64,000 nt of DNA. Source: Kribbella rubisoli (GTDB lineage Bacteria > Actinomycetota > Actinomycetes > Propionibacteriales > Kribbellaceae). This document shows, piece by piece, positions 19,026-27,199 of the stretch (its first letter is position 1; each line of letters starts with the position of its first letter). Location: positions 1,736,001-1,800,000 of the forward strand of contig NZ_SHKR01000011.1 in assembly GCF_004217145.1 (NCBI RefSeq), read 5' to 3'. Under the pieces are notes generated by a model. It was given only the letters and a program-made list of their open reading frames with translations, did not search any database and was not told the origin of the DNA. The position numbers were made by a program, and so were the translations under genes.

Positions 19026-20045
19026 CTAGGCGGACACCAGTCCTACGGGGTCCTTTCCGGAAAGGAAGGCTGCCACCGCCTCCGCGGCGATGGAGCCGGC
19101 TCGGTGGGCGGTCTGACGGGTTGCGCCGGCCAGGTGGGGCGTCATAACGATGTTCGGCGCCGTCAGCAACCGCGAACCCGCGGGAAGAGGCTCAGCCGGG
19201 AACACGTCGAACGCCGCCGCCCCGAGCTGACCTGACTCCAATGCATCCACCGCTGCGTCGTAGTCGAGCAAACCACCGCGCGCAGTGTTGACCAGTACGG
19301 CGCCTCGCGGCATCGACGCGATCTGCTCCGCACCGATCATGCCGCGGGTCTGATCGGTCAACCGGGCATGCAGACTCACCACGTCGGACCGCCTCAGCAG
19401 CTCGTCGAGCTCCACCAGCTCGATGCCCTCCGGCGCCTGATCGACGTACGGATCGGCGACCAGGACATTGGCGCCGAAGGCAAGCATCACCCGCGCGACC
19501 CGTTGCCCGATCGCGCCGTACCCGATCAGCCCGACCGTGGATCCGTCGAGCTCCACACCGCACTCGTCGTACGCGTAGAGATCGGAGCGCCACTCCCCCT
19601 GCTCCAGCGTCCGCTGCAACCGCGGAAGGTTGCGCAAGGCACCCATCATCAACGCGACCGCGTGCTCCGCAGCTGCCACGGCGTTCCGCCCGGGCGTCGA
19701 AGCCACTGCGATCCCGCGCCTGGCCGCGGCGGCAACGTTCACGTTCACCGGGCCACCCCGGCAGACGACCAGATAGCGCAGGTCGGGCGCGGCATCCAGC
19801 ACCCGTTCCGTGAACGGCCCCATCTGCGTGACCGCAAGCTCGACCCCGGCCAGCGCCTCGATCAGCTGGTCCTCCACGTCACTGGCCTCGTCCACCTCGG
19901 CGACCCGCCCGTACGGCGTCAGCGGCCAGGGCAACGTGACCTCACGAAACTCGAACGCGACGTGCGGGATCGTGCTGAGCGCCGCGGCGAGCAGGTCGTT
20001 GCGTACGAAGTGGTCGCCGGCGAGCAGCGTCCTGACGGTTCTCAT
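19026..20045 (-). CDS. D-isomer-specific 2-hydroxyacid dehydrogenase
   Basis: A 339-residue NAD(P)-dependent dehydrogenase. The nucleotide motif GLIGYGAIGQRVARVM lies near residue 170. The catalytic trio is complete: Arg in VNTARGGLLD near 255, Glu in DVFPAEPLP near 285 and His in TPHLAGATRQT near 308. The ATG at 20045 overlaps the TGA of the second FGGY kinase (ATGA), so it is the last gene of the DeoR-linked operon. The family interconverts 2-keto and 2-hydroxyacids. In this setting it may act on a sugar-derived keto acid, but the substrate cannot be named. Confidence 0.88.
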   Translation of the reverse strand: MRTVRTLLAGDHFVRNDLLAAALSTIPHVAFEFREVTLPWPLTPYGRVAEVDEASDVEDQLIEALAGVELAVTQMGPFTERVLDAAPDLRYLVVCRGGPVNVNVAAAARRGIAVASTPGRNAVAAAEHAVALMMGALRNLPRLQRTLEQGEWRSDLYAYDECGVELDGSTVGLIGYGAIGQRVARVMLAFGANVLVADPYVDQAPEGIELVELDELLRRSDVVSLHARLTDQTRGMIGAEQIASMPRGAVLVNTARGGLLDYDAAVDALESGQLGAAAFDVFPAEPLPAGSRLLTAPNIVMTPHLAGATRQTAHRAGSIAAEAVAAFLSGKDPVGLVSA

Positions 20046-21502
20046 CGATCTCCTGTGAACGTGGGTGCTGGGTCGGACCAGCGCGGGCGGGCCGCCTCGA
20101 TCCGGCGCAGGTAGTGGGCGTATCCCTCGGCGTAGAACTCGGCGCGGGCCGGATCCGGGTCGACCTGGCGGGTCTCGGCGATCCACTCCGCTCCGGCGCT
20201 GTCCGGGTCGACGGCGCGTCGCGCGCAGATCACCGCACCGCGCGCAGCGACCTGTTCGGCCTCGGCGGTGTGCAGCGGCGCGTTCAGTACGTCGGCGAGG
20301 ATCTGGGTCCATTCGCTGCTCCGGGCACCGCCGCCGCAGACCGTCACGCGACCGGTCCAGCCGGCTGCGTCGAGGCAGTGGCGAGCGGCGTACGCGATCC
20401 CTTCGCAGGTGGCACGGACCAGGTCGGCCGTCGTCGTGGCCAGCGAGATCCCGTCGATCGTGCCGCGAGCGCGGGTGTCGACGAACGGCGCGCGTTCACC
20501 GGCTTCGGACAGGTAGGGCAGTACGGTCACGCCGGACGCACCGGGCGGGCTCTCGGCGAGCAGACCGGGCAGTTGCGCAGTACCAACGCCGACAAGTGCG
20601 AGCACGCGGTCTAGGGCCGCCGTACCGACCATGGCAGGCATCGCACGCAGCCAGACACCGGGTGTCCAGGTGCCGAGGAACAGGCCGGCGGGCTCGCCGT
20701 CGACGGGCAGTTCACGGGTGACGACTTGGCACGCCAACGTTGTACCGACAGTTAGAAGCGCGTCCCCCGGCTCAGTCACACCCGCGCCGGCCGCAGCGGC
20801 GGGCAGGTCGTACGGTCCGGCAGACACCCTCGTCCCCGGGGCCATGCCAGTCGAGTCATCACGCAGCTCGCCAACCGGCCCGCCAGCCGCGACCGGCGCC
20901 AGCAGTCGACGTACCTCGGACAGCCCCGTCGCCGCCAGCGCCTCATCGTCGTACTCCCCGGTCCTGGGATCGAGGAACGGCGCCGACGCGTCCGACACAT
21001 CCGTCGCCCGTACTCCGGTCAGCGCCTGCATCACAACGTCCTTGCAGTACGCCGCCGTCCCGGCCCGCTCGATCACCTCCGGCTCTTCCGCCCGCACAGC
21101 GGCCAGCAGCGGCCCTGATGCGCCGGGAAACATCCGGTTGCCCGATCGCCGGAACACCCGCTCGGCGACACCCTCCGTCGTCCACCGCTCGAGGATCGGG
21201 CTCGACCGCGCGTCCAGCCAGGAGATCGCCGGGCGGACGGGCGTACCCGCATCGTCGACGAGCCAGAGGCCGTCACCCTGCGCGGTGATCGCCAGTACAC
21301 CGGGTCGATTCCCGACCGCGCCGGCCAACTCCTGCACGACCTCGTTGACTGAGGCAACTATTTCTGCGGTCTCGTGCTCGAACCGCCCGGTACTGCGATG
21401 AACCAGGCGGGTCGGCCGGGAGGCCTCGGCCAAGGGACGCCCGTCGGCGTCGAAGGCGACCGCCTTGGTCACGGTGGTGCCGACGTCAACTCCGACGTCC
21501 AT
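20042..21502 (-). CDS. FGGY-family carbohydrate kinase (second copy in operon)
   Basis: A 486-residue sugar kinase. The N-terminal phosphate-binding loop is DVGVDVGTTVTKAVAFDADG, with AITAQGDGLWLVDDAG near residue 70 and SWLDARSS near 90. In the C-terminal half are LLTVGTTLACQVV, LPYLSEAGERAPFVDTRARG near 335 and VTVCGGGARSSEWTQILADV near 385. The general layout resembles xylulose or L-xylulose kinases, but specificity cannot be read. I start at the ATG at 21502 with AGGAGG upstream, 47 bases after the DeoR stop. It is co-transcribed with the downstream hydroxyacid dehydrogenase. Confidence 0.87.
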   Translation of the reverse strand: MDVGVDVGTTVTKAVAFDADGRPLAEASRPTRLVHRSTGRFEHETAEIVASVNEVVQELAGAVGNRPGVLAITAQGDGLWLVDDAGTPVRPAISWLDARSSPILERWTTEGVAERVFRRSGNRMFPGASGPLLAAVRAEEPEVIERAGTAAYCKDVVMQALTGVRATDVSDASAPFLDPRTGEYDDEALAATGLSEVRRLLAPVAAGGPVGELRDDSTGMAPGTRVSAGPYDLPAAAAGAGVTEPGDALLTVGTTLACQVVTRELPVDGEPAGLFLGTWTPGVWLRAMPAMVGTAALDRVLALVGVGTAQLPGLLAESPPGASGVTVLPYLSEAGERAPFVDTRARGTIDGISLATTTADLVRATCEGIAYAARHCLDAAGWTGRVTVCGGGARSSEWTQILADVLNAPLHTAEAEQVAARGAVICARRAVDPDSAGAEWIAETRQVDPDPARAEFYAEGYAHYLRRIEAARPRWSDPAPTFTGDR

Positions 21503-21549
21503 AAGCCCCCTCCTCAACGCTGCAGCTCAGGACACCTGAGCTGTAGCGT

Positions 21550-22350
21550 TCATAGTTTGGCTACCTCCACGGTGGCGCCGTGGTCGCGCAGCGGTTCGAT
21601 CAGGTCCTGCGGGGTTTTCTCGTCGACGATGACGACGTCGAAATCGGTGAGCGGCGCGAGCCGGTGCAAGGCAGTGCGCTGCAGCTTGGCGTGGTCGACC
21701 AGCAGCACCTTGGTCCTTGCCGAGCGCAACATCGCCCGCTTCACCAGGACGATCTCCTCCTCCTGGTGGAACGCGTGCGTCGACGACACCGCGGACACCG
21801 AGCAGAACAGCAGGTCGGTGTGCAGCGCCTCGACCGCTTCGGCGCACGGCATCCCGCCGAACGAGTCGTGGGTCGCGGAATAGATCCCGCCGAGGGCGAG
21901 CAGCGTGATGTCGCGGAGCTGGGACAGCCGGGTGATCGCGGGCAGGAAGTTCGTTGCCACGGTCAACGGCGTGATGTCCTCGATCAGGTCGATCAGGGCC
22001 AGCGCGCTGGTCGAGTCGTCGAGCATCACCGACATCCCCGGCTCGATCATCGCCCGCGCGTGCCGGGCGATCGCGGCCTTCTCCGCGTGCGCGGTGTTCA
22101 GCCGGTACGCGACGTTGCTCTCGAACACGCTTGTCGGCTGGGCGCTGACGCCACCGCGGTACTTGCGGACCACGCCCTGCCGCTCGAGCTCGTCCAGGTC
22201 GCGGTGCACCGTCATCACGCTCACCCCGAACGCCTCGACCAGGTCGTTGGCCGAAACCGAGCCGTGCTTCACGACGTACGCCGCGATCTCGGCCTGCCGG
22301 CGCGCGGGCCGGCTCAGTTCGGTGGTGTCACCATCGACTTCCGATGTCAT
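21550..22350 (-). CDS. DeoR-family transcriptional regulator
   Basis: A 266-residue regulator with the DeoR layout: a helix-turn-helix at residues 15-70 (RQAEIAAYVVKHGSVSANDLVEAFGVS then VHRDLDELERQGVVRKYRGG) and a sensor domain with ISOCOT-type features (MLDDSTSALALIDLI, LTVATNFLPAITRL, ALGGIYSATHDSFGG). DeoR proteins usually sense phosphorylated sugars. Placement between two FGGY kinases suggests the sensor ligand is a kinase product. The ATG at 22350 has GGAG eight bases upstream and overlaps the phosphatase stop as ATGA. The palindrome at 24349-24366 is its probable operator. Confidence 0.9.
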   Translation of the reverse strand: MTSEVDGDTTELSRPARRQAEIAAYVVKHGSVSANDLVEAFGVSVMTVHRDLDELERQGVVRKYRGGVSAQPTSVFESNVAYRLNTAHAEKAAIARHARAMIEPGMSVMLDDSTSALALIDLIEDITPLTVATNFLPAITRLSQLRDITLLALGGIYSATHDSFGGMPCAEAVEALHTDLLFCSVSAVSSTHAFHQEEEIVLVKRAMLRSARTKVLLVDHAKLQRTALHRLAPLTDFDVVIVDEKTPQDLIEPLRDHGATVEVAKL

Positions 22351-22976
22351 TCCCGGGTCTCCATTCGCGCAGGCTCGATCACAGGTGGAACGTTGTACGC
22401 CTCGAGACCCACTGTGCCGTCCTGCCACCGGAAACGCACCAGCGCCGCGGGACCGAGCGCAGGTAGCAGTCTGCGGTAGTCGTTCAGTCGCAGTCCGAGC
22501 ACCCTGCACACGAGCAGCCGGACGAGTGTGTTGTGCGCGACGACGAGGACCCGCTGCCCCTCGTGCCGCTCGGCGATCTCGGCGAAGACCTCATGGACCC
22601 GGTCGGCCGCATCGGCGGGATGCTCGCCGCCCGGGAAGTGGTCGAGCACCGGATCCAGCACGAACGCCTTCGCCACCGCCGGGGGCAGTTCGCTGAGCAT
22701 CTTCCCCTCGGCCGAACCGAAGTCGACCTCCCGCAGCCGGGCATCCAGAGTCGGCTCCAGCTCCATTGCGCCGGCGATCGGTCCGATCGTTTGCCGAGCC
22801 CGCAGCATCGGCGAACACCACAGCGCGTCCGGCGCATAGTCCAGCGCCCAGTCCTTCAGCTGCTGCGCCTGCTGTACGCCGATCTCGTCGATCGGGAGGT
22901 CCGTCGATCCGGTGTACCGGTTCCCGTGATGCCACTCGGTCCGGCCATGGCGGGCCAGGACGATCGTCGTTCTCAT
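22347..22976 (-). CDS. Histidine phosphatase family protein
   Basis: A 209-residue enzyme of the phosphoglycerate mutase-like superfamily. The catalytic motif is ARHGRTEWHHGNRYTGSTD at residues 8-26; LWCSPMLRARQT near 53-64, the acid LREVDFGSAEG near 83 and VLVVAHNTLVR near 145 (second histidine) complete the active site. The length fits broad-specificity phosphatases. Overlaps with a kinase gene on one side and the DeoR gene on the other tie it to the same sugar operon. It could remove phosphate from a toxic or dead-end sugar phosphate. The substrate is unknown. Confidence 0.88.
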   Translation of the reverse strand: MRTTIVLARHGRTEWHHGNRYTGSTDLPIDEIGVQQAQQLKDWALDYAPDALWCSPMLRARQTIGPIAGAMELEPTLDARLREVDFGSAEGKMLSELPPAVAKAFVLDPVLDHFPGGEHPADAADRVHEVFAEIAERHEGQRVLVVAHNTLVRLLVCRVLGLRLNDYRRLLPALGPAALVRFRWQDGTVGLEAYNVPPVIEPARMETRE

Positions 22977-24331
22977 CTGCGGTACCCCCGGCGGTCGAGC
23001 TCCGCGACAAATGCGCCGTACAAGTCGTCAAGTCGTTGGCCGGCTGGTTCGAGCACGCGATCCACCCGGACCATGCGGCGCGCGGTGCCGGTGAGGTCGG
23101 TCCCGCCGGACGCGGCCAGGACAGCCATGCCGTACGCCGGATCCGGTACGGCCGGAAGCTCCACGGGTACGCCGAGAACGTCGGCGCGGAGCTGGTTCCA
23201 GTAACCGCTCCGCGTGGCGCCGCCGGTGAGCGAGACCGAACGCACCGGGTCGGCGCCGAGCGTCTCGAGGTGCTCGAAGGCGAGCCGCTCGATGAACGCG
23301 ACGCCTTGCAGCACGGCGGCGTACGTGTGCAAGTCGTCGGGAGTGCTGCCGAGGGTGAAGCGCTCGGCCTGCGGCGCGACGAACGGGAAACGCTCACCGG
23401 TCTTGGTCAGTGGGTACGTGACGGCGTTGATCGGCCCTGCGGCGCGGGCCACGTGACCGAGAGCGTCGAGGTCGGCTCCCGGGAGGAGCTCAGTGAGTAC
23501 GCCGGCACCTGTGCTGGAGGCGCCGCCGGGGAGCCACCCGCCGTCAGGATGACGATGGCTGTAGACGGCGCCGGTGGGGTCAGTCAGGAGATCGTTGCTG
23601 ACGCCTTTGAGGACGAGCGTCGTACCGAGGACGGAGTTCCAGGCGCCGGGGCTGAGCGCGCCGGCGGCGATCTGAGCGGCGCAGCCGTCGGTCATGCCGG
23701 CGTGGACGGGGACGCCGGCGGGAGTGCGGCCGAGCTCGACGCCGGGGCGGACGACCTCGGGGAACGCAGACAGCGGGAGGCCGAGTTTGCCGAAGGCTTC
23801 GGTCGGCCAGGCCTCGGCAACCAGGTCATAACCGGTCTTGAGGGCGTGGCTGGTGTCGGTGGCGACCGGGTGGCCGACGAGGTGCGCAGCGACGAAATCG
23901 GCGCTGTGGACGACCCGGCGATCGGCGAGGTCGTGACCGTCCGCGACCAGGTCGAGGATCTTCGGGAGGGCCCAGGTGGGCTGCATGCTCGTGGACCAAC
24001 GGTCCGGGTCGGCGTCCACGATGTGGTCGCGACGGGCGGCCGCGCGCGCGTCGTCGTACATCAGGGCCGGGGTGACAGGCCGGCCGGAAAGGTCGGTCAG
24101 GAGGAATGTGCCGGAGGTCGAGCAGATCGCGATGCCGTCGAGCTCGGTCGCGCCGACCTCGGCCAGGACGGCGTCGACGGCGCTGAGCCAGCTCTGTGGA
24201 TCCTGCTCGTGGCGGACGCCGGCACGGTGACTGGTGAGTGGACGGGTTGCCCGGGCCAGCACATGGCCCTTGGCATCGGCCAGCACGGCGCGCACACTTT
24301 GCGTGCCGAGGTCGAGACCGATCCAGCCCAC
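22973..24331 (-). CDS. FGGY-family carbohydrate kinase (first gene of DeoR operon)
   Basis: A 452-residue sugar kinase, shorter than most FGGY members. It begins GWIGLDLGTQSVRAVLADAKG, followed by DGIAICSTSGTFLLTD near residue 65 and MYDDARAAARRD near 90. The middle and C-terminal motifs are VHAGMTDGCAAQIAAGAL near 210, NSVLGTTLVLKG, PGGASSTGAGVLTELLPG near 270 and VSLTGGATRSGYWNQLRADV near 365. It resembles xylulokinase-type proteins. The start is a GTG at 24331 with GGAGG a few bases upstream. It leads an operon of kinase, phosphatase, DeoR, kinase and dehydrogenase. The two kinases differ enough that they probably act on different substrates. Confidence 0.87.
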   Translation of the reverse strand: MGWIGLDLGTQSVRAVLADAKGHVLARATRPLTSHRAGVRHEQDPQSWLSAVDAVLAEVGATELDGIAICSTSGTFLLTDLSGRPVTPALMYDDARAAARRDHIVDADPDRWSTSMQPTWALPKILDLVADGHDLADRRVVHSADFVAAHLVGHPVATDTSHALKTGYDLVAEAWPTEAFGKLGLPLSAFPEVVRPGVELGRTPAGVPVHAGMTDGCAAQIAAGALSPGAWNSVLGTTLVLKGVSNDLLTDPTGAVYSHRHPDGGWLPGGASSTGAGVLTELLPGADLDALGHVARAAGPINAVTYPLTKTGERFPFVAPQAERFTLGSTPDDLHTYAAVLQGVAFIERLAFEHLETLGADPVRSVSLTGGATRSGYWNQLRADVLGVPVELPAVPDPAYGMAVLAASGGTDLTGTARRMVRVDRVLEPAGQRLDDLYGAFVAELDRRGYRR

Positions 24332-24348
24332 AGAGCCTCCAGGTGAGT

Positions 24349-24366
24349 GTTATCTAGGTTGATAAC
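24349..24366. promoter_or_regulatory. Probable DeoR operator
   Basis: GTTATC and GATAAC form a perfect 6+6 palindrome around a six-base spacer, 17 bases upstream of the first kinase GTG. It lies in an AT-rich patch that is probably the promoter. Position at the head of the operon containing deoR supports autoregulation. Confidence 0.65.
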
Positions 24367-24466
24367 ATAACACCAGAAGGCGATAAGAACGCGCCAGCTC
24401 CGTGGCCGAACGCGGACACAACGCGGCTCCCGCAGCCGGTCGGCATGCGGGAGCCGGAGTTGACGA

Positions 24467-24700
24467 TCAGGAGTGCATCAGCACCAGAGCCGGGTCGACC
24501 GTCGCCAGCTCGAGGCGGCCGGCGTCGACTGCGCCGTACGCGCCGATCGGGCCGCTGCTGCGGCGGCCGCTGCGGTTGGTCCAGAAACCCCAGCCGGCCG
24601 GGGCGTCAGGCCAGGCCGGGTCAGGCTCCCAGCCCATCGGCGGGCGCCAGGTGTCACTCGGTGGTTCAGGCCAGTCAGGTGGAGCGTTGAACTTGTGCAC
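24467..24700 (-). CDS. Small tryptophan/proline-rich protein, function unknown
   Basis: A 77-residue protein, GTG start at 24700 with GGAGG eight bases upstream. The core PPMGWEPDPAWPDAPAGWGFW matches a short W/P-rich motif (PP-GW-PDP-W-P-GW-FW) common at the ends of actinobacterial membrane or secreted proteins; here it forms most of the protein. No signal peptide or membrane helix is present. Start signals and motif make it likely real. No function can be given. Confidence 0.6.
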   Translation of the reverse strand: MHKFNAPPDWPEPPSDTWRPPMGWEPDPAWPDAPAGWGFWTNRSGRRSSGPIGAYGAVDAGRLELATVDPALVLMHS

Positions 24701-24781
24701 GAGCGGTCCCTCCGGATTCCCCAGCGATCCGCTGATTCGCGAACTGCCTGACAGATCAACGAGCTGGCGCGCCGAATGTCA

Positions 24782-24809
24782 CGGATAAATCTTCGTAAAG
24801 TTTCATCCG
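24782..24809. repeat. AT-rich imperfect palindrome
   Basis: Arms CGGAT and ATCCG enclose further pairing AA/TT and CTT/AAG, giving ten paired positions over 28 bases. It is one of the most AT-rich spots in the region and lies about 120 bases from the DnaA boxes. It may be a promoter-associated operator for the small GTG-start gene or part of a replication-linked element. Confidence 0.35.
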
Positions 24810-24926
24810 GCACACGGGGACCCATCTCACCACCAGAACCCCATCCCGGCAACCGTTCTCTCACTAGCCGGACTGCACGTGCATCCTCACCGGCATTAGT
24901 TGCCTCCTCCACAACCAACCCCCAAG

Positions 24927-24993
24927 TTGTCCACAGCAACCGTCCACATATCCACAGCCAGACACGCTTATCCACAGGTAATTCTGTGGACAC
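24927..24993. other. Cluster of DnaA-box-like sites away from dnaA
   Basis: Within 67 bases lie TTGTCCACA (24927-24935), CCGTCCACA (24940-24948), ATATCCACA (24948-24956), TTATCCACA (24968-24976) and, on the other strand, GTGTCCACA (24985-24993). The first and fourth are exact matches to the actinobacterial and E. coli consensus boxes; the others deviate by one or two bases. No dnaA, dnaN or parB is nearby, so this is probably a DnaA-titrating or regulatory cluster rather than oriC. Confidence 0.7.
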
Positions 24994-25044
24994 ACAGCGT
25001 GCCCCCTCGGGGGTTACATCCAGTCACCGTGACGTTGTGTTACA

Positions 25045-25290
25045 TCAAGCGGCGATGGTCTCGCTGATCCGGGAGGGAAGCGTGCCGGCGGCAACCGCCT
25101 GGTCGAGGGCGGCGAGGTGGGAGCAGGCGAGCGCGATCGCTTCGGCCTGGGTGTGGCAGCCGTCGGCGTACCAGTAGGGATCGTCCGGCTGACGATCATC
25201 CGCGTCGTCGATGTCGGCGTACCAGCAGTCGTGCCGGTAGTGCACGACCCGCACCTTGAGCTTCATGTGCGGTGAGACGCCAGATCTCAT
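25045..25290 (-). CDS. Small hypothetical protein
   Basis: An 81-residue acidic protein with VVHYRHDCWYADIDDADD followed by YWYADGCHTQAEAIALACSHLAAL, a short helical tail. I start at the ATG at 25290, with AAAGGA eight bases upstream; the frame is open to 25362 without start signals. The second half resembles a small HicB-like or DUF1508-like fold (tyrosine-rich strands then an AEAIALA helix), but this is weak. It lies next to the DnaA-box region with no obvious partner. Confidence 0.6.
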   Translation of the reverse strand: MRSGVSPHMKLKVRVVHYRHDCWYADIDDADDRQPDDPYWYADGCHTQAEAIALACSHLAALDQAVAAGTLPSRISETIAA

Positions 25291-25398
25291 CCACAGGTTC
25301 CTTTCGACCCAGATCGAAAGGGTGCTGCACCAGGAACCCAGCGTTTTGACGTCTCGTCGCAACCACCGTCAGCACAACCAGCGATGAGGGAGTCAGCG

Positions 25399-25665
25399 AT
25401 GGCCTGGGGAGAGAAGAAGCCGCCGAGGGCAGTGCGCAAGGCGGAAGCCAAGCTCGATGCGGCCGAACGGCGTAGGGACGACACGGCAGACAATGGCAGG
25501 GAGATGCGGCAGCAGATGCGCGGAACGTCGCAGATCCATCAGACCATCCGCTCCGGGAACGCTGCCAACCGCAGCGCCGCGAAGGGCGTGAAGAGGGCCG
25601 AGAGGGACTACAACAACGCGGTCAAGAAGGCAGCCGAGAAGGCAGCGAAGAAGGGCCGCGGATAG
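25399..25665 (+). CDS. Small charged coiled protein, function unknown
   Basis: An 88-residue protein starting MAWGEKKPPRAVRK. It is very rich in Lys, Arg, Glu and Ala, with no hydrophobic core, and probably forms one long helix (KAEAKLDAAERRRDDTADN, then a basic tail KKAAEKAAKKGRG). The ATG at 25399 has GAGGGAG just upstream; another ATG 15 bases earlier is less well placed. The basic end could bind nucleic acid. I do not recognise a family. Confidence 0.55.
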   Translation: MAWGEKKPPRAVRKAEAKLDAAERRRDDTADNGREMRQQMRGTSQIHQTIRSGNAANRSAAKGVKRAERDYNNAVKKAAEKAAKKGRG

Positions 25666-25714
25666 CAGCCCTCGGGTCCTGCCGCGGCCGATCCTTCGAT
25701 CCTGGTGCGAAGGG

Positions 25715-25730
25715 TTTACAACGTTGGCAA
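25715..25730. promoter_or_regulatory. LacI-type operator candidate upstream of GH43 gene
   Basis: TTTACAACGTTGGCAA has a central CAACGTTG palindrome with matching TT/AA ends (TT-nn-CAACGTTG-nn-AA). A CG-centred core of this kind is typical of LacI-family operators in actinobacteria. It lies 57 bases upstream of the secreted GH43 gene. The only LacI gene in the window is at 49379. Confidence 0.5.
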
Positions 25731-25786
25731 AGAGCCAGTAGAACCTTGAAGAGACTGGTCCGCCCCCCAGTTTCGAGAGGTATGTC

Positions 25787-27199
25787 ATGAGGCTCTTCCA
25801 TGCCGCAGTGACCGCAGCAGCCGCCGTACTGCTCACCGGCGTACTGGCGCCGGCCGCACCAGCAGCCGAGAAACAGGAGACTGCAGTGTCGTCGCAGAGC
25901 TTTCGGAATCCGGTGAATCCGTCCGCGGATCCGTCGTTGATGTTCTACAACGGCAAGTACTACGTCGCGACCACCCGCGGCGACCGGATCGGGATCTGGT
26001 CGTCGCCCAGTCTCGCCACACTGCTCGTCCAACCCGAGCAGGTTGTGTGGCGGGACTCGGACACCACCCGCAACACGCAGATGTGGGCGCCGGCGTTCCG
26101 CCGCGTCGGCGGCCGTTGGTACATCTACTACACGGCCTCGGACGGCGTCGACGCGAACCACCGGATGTACGTCCTCGAGTCCGCCGGCGACGACCCGCTC
26201 GGCCCGTACTCCTTCAAGGCGAAGATCGCCGACTTCGGCGAGTACGCGATCGACGGTGAGCCGATCACGGTCAACGGCCAGCAGTACTTCGTCTGGACCG
26301 GCCCCGGCCGCGGTCAGGGCGGACCGGCCCAGCTGTATATCGTCCGGATGAGCAACCCCTGGACGGCCACCGGCGACCGGGTCGCGATCCCCGCGGACGG
26401 CGGTTGCTCGGAGGTCCGCGAAGGACCGACACCGCTGTACGGCGCGACCCGTACGTTCCTGACCTACTCGACGTGCGATACCGGCAAGCCGGACTACCAG
26501 CTGTGGATGAAGAGCATCGCGAACGGCGCCGACCCGATGGTCGCGTCGAACTGGGTCCAGCACGCCGGCCCGATCTTCTCCCGCAACGACGAGACCGGCG
26601 TCTGGGGGCCGGGCCACCACTCGTTCTTCAAGTCACCGGACGGCACCGAGGACTGGATCGCGTACCACGGCAAGAACACCAGCGTGTATACGTATTCATT
26701 CCGCGCGACCCGCGTCCAGAAGATCACCTGGAACGCAGACGGCACACCGAATCTCGGCCGGCCGCTCGCCGCCGGCGCCACGCAGAACCTGCCGTCCGGC
26801 GACCCCGGCTCGTCGAACTACTGGATCAACGACACCGACAGCACGGTCGAGTACGCCGGGAGCTGGAGCTCGGGATCCGGCTGCGGCAACCAGTGCTTCT
26901 GGGGCAACGACCACTGGAGCGGCCAGACCAACGCGACCGCCACGATCCACTTCACCGGCACCCGCGCCGCGCTGCTCAGCGTCGCCGACACCGGCAACGG
27001 GATCGCCGCGATCTCCGTCGACGGGGGCCCCGAGCAACGCATCGACTATTACAGCTCGATCCGCGTCGGCGAGCAGCTGATGTACATCAGCCCGACCCTC
27101 GCCGCCGGCGCCCACACCCTGAAGGTGCGAGTCACCGGCGACAAGAATCCAGCATCCACCAGCGCCGTCATCAGCCTCGACCGCATCGAGGTGTATTAG
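25787..27199 (+). CDS. Secreted glycoside hydrolase family 43 enzyme
   Basis: A 470-residue protein with a signal peptide (RLFHAAVTAAAAVLLTGVLA, cleavage near 27). The five-bladed propeller domain covers about 38-320, with the family acids in SADPSLMFYNGKYYV (base Asp near 48), GEYAIDGEPI near 160 (pKa-modulating Asp) and SEVREGPTPLY near 207 (acid Glu). A C-terminal beta-sandwich (WINDTDSTVEYAGSWSSGSG to the end) looks like a carbohydrate-binding module. GH43 enzymes cut arabinan, arabinoxylan or xylan side chains. The gene ends in a four-base convergent overlap with the FnIII protein. Arabinose release would feed the pentose genes elsewhere in the window. Confidence 0.88.
   Translation: MRLFHAAVTAAAAVLLTGVLAPAAPAAEKQETAVSSQSFRNPVNPSADPSLMFYNGKYYVATTRGDRIGIWSSPSLATLLVQPEQVVWRDSDTTRNTQMWAPAFRRVGGRWYIYYTASDGVDANHRMYVLESAGDDPLGPYSFKAKIADFGEYAIDGEPITVNGQQYFVWTGPGRGQGGPAQLYIVRMSNPWTATGDRVAIPADGGCSEVREGPTPLYGATRTFLTYSTCDTGKPDYQLWMKSIANGADPMVASNWVQHAGPIFSRNDETGVWGPGHHSFFKSPDGTEDWIAYHGKNTSVYTYSFRATRVQKITWNADGTPNLGRPLAAGATQNLPSGDPGSSNYWINDTDSTVEYAGSWSSGSGCGNQCFWGNDHWSGQTNATATIHFTGTRAALLSVADTGNGIAAISVDGGPEQRIDYYSSIRVGEQLMYISPTLAAGAHTLKVRVTGDKNPASTSAVISLDRIEVY

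Larger units (their letters stand above)
24701..25044. other. Gene-free region with DnaA-box cluster and AT-rich palindrome
   Basis: I see no coding sequence in these 344 bases. They hold the DnaA-like boxes at 24927-24993, an imperfect 28-bp palindrome at 24782-24809 in an AT-rich patch, and near 25013-25046 two copies of GTTACATC flanking the palindrome GTCACCGTGAC. The base composition is less GC-rich than the surroundings. Confidence 0.6.

Noticed and set aside
24701..25044. Chromosomal origin of replication
   Set aside because: There are only five boxes and no dnaA, dnaN, recF, gyrB or parAB nearby, unlike actinobacterial oriC with many more boxes.
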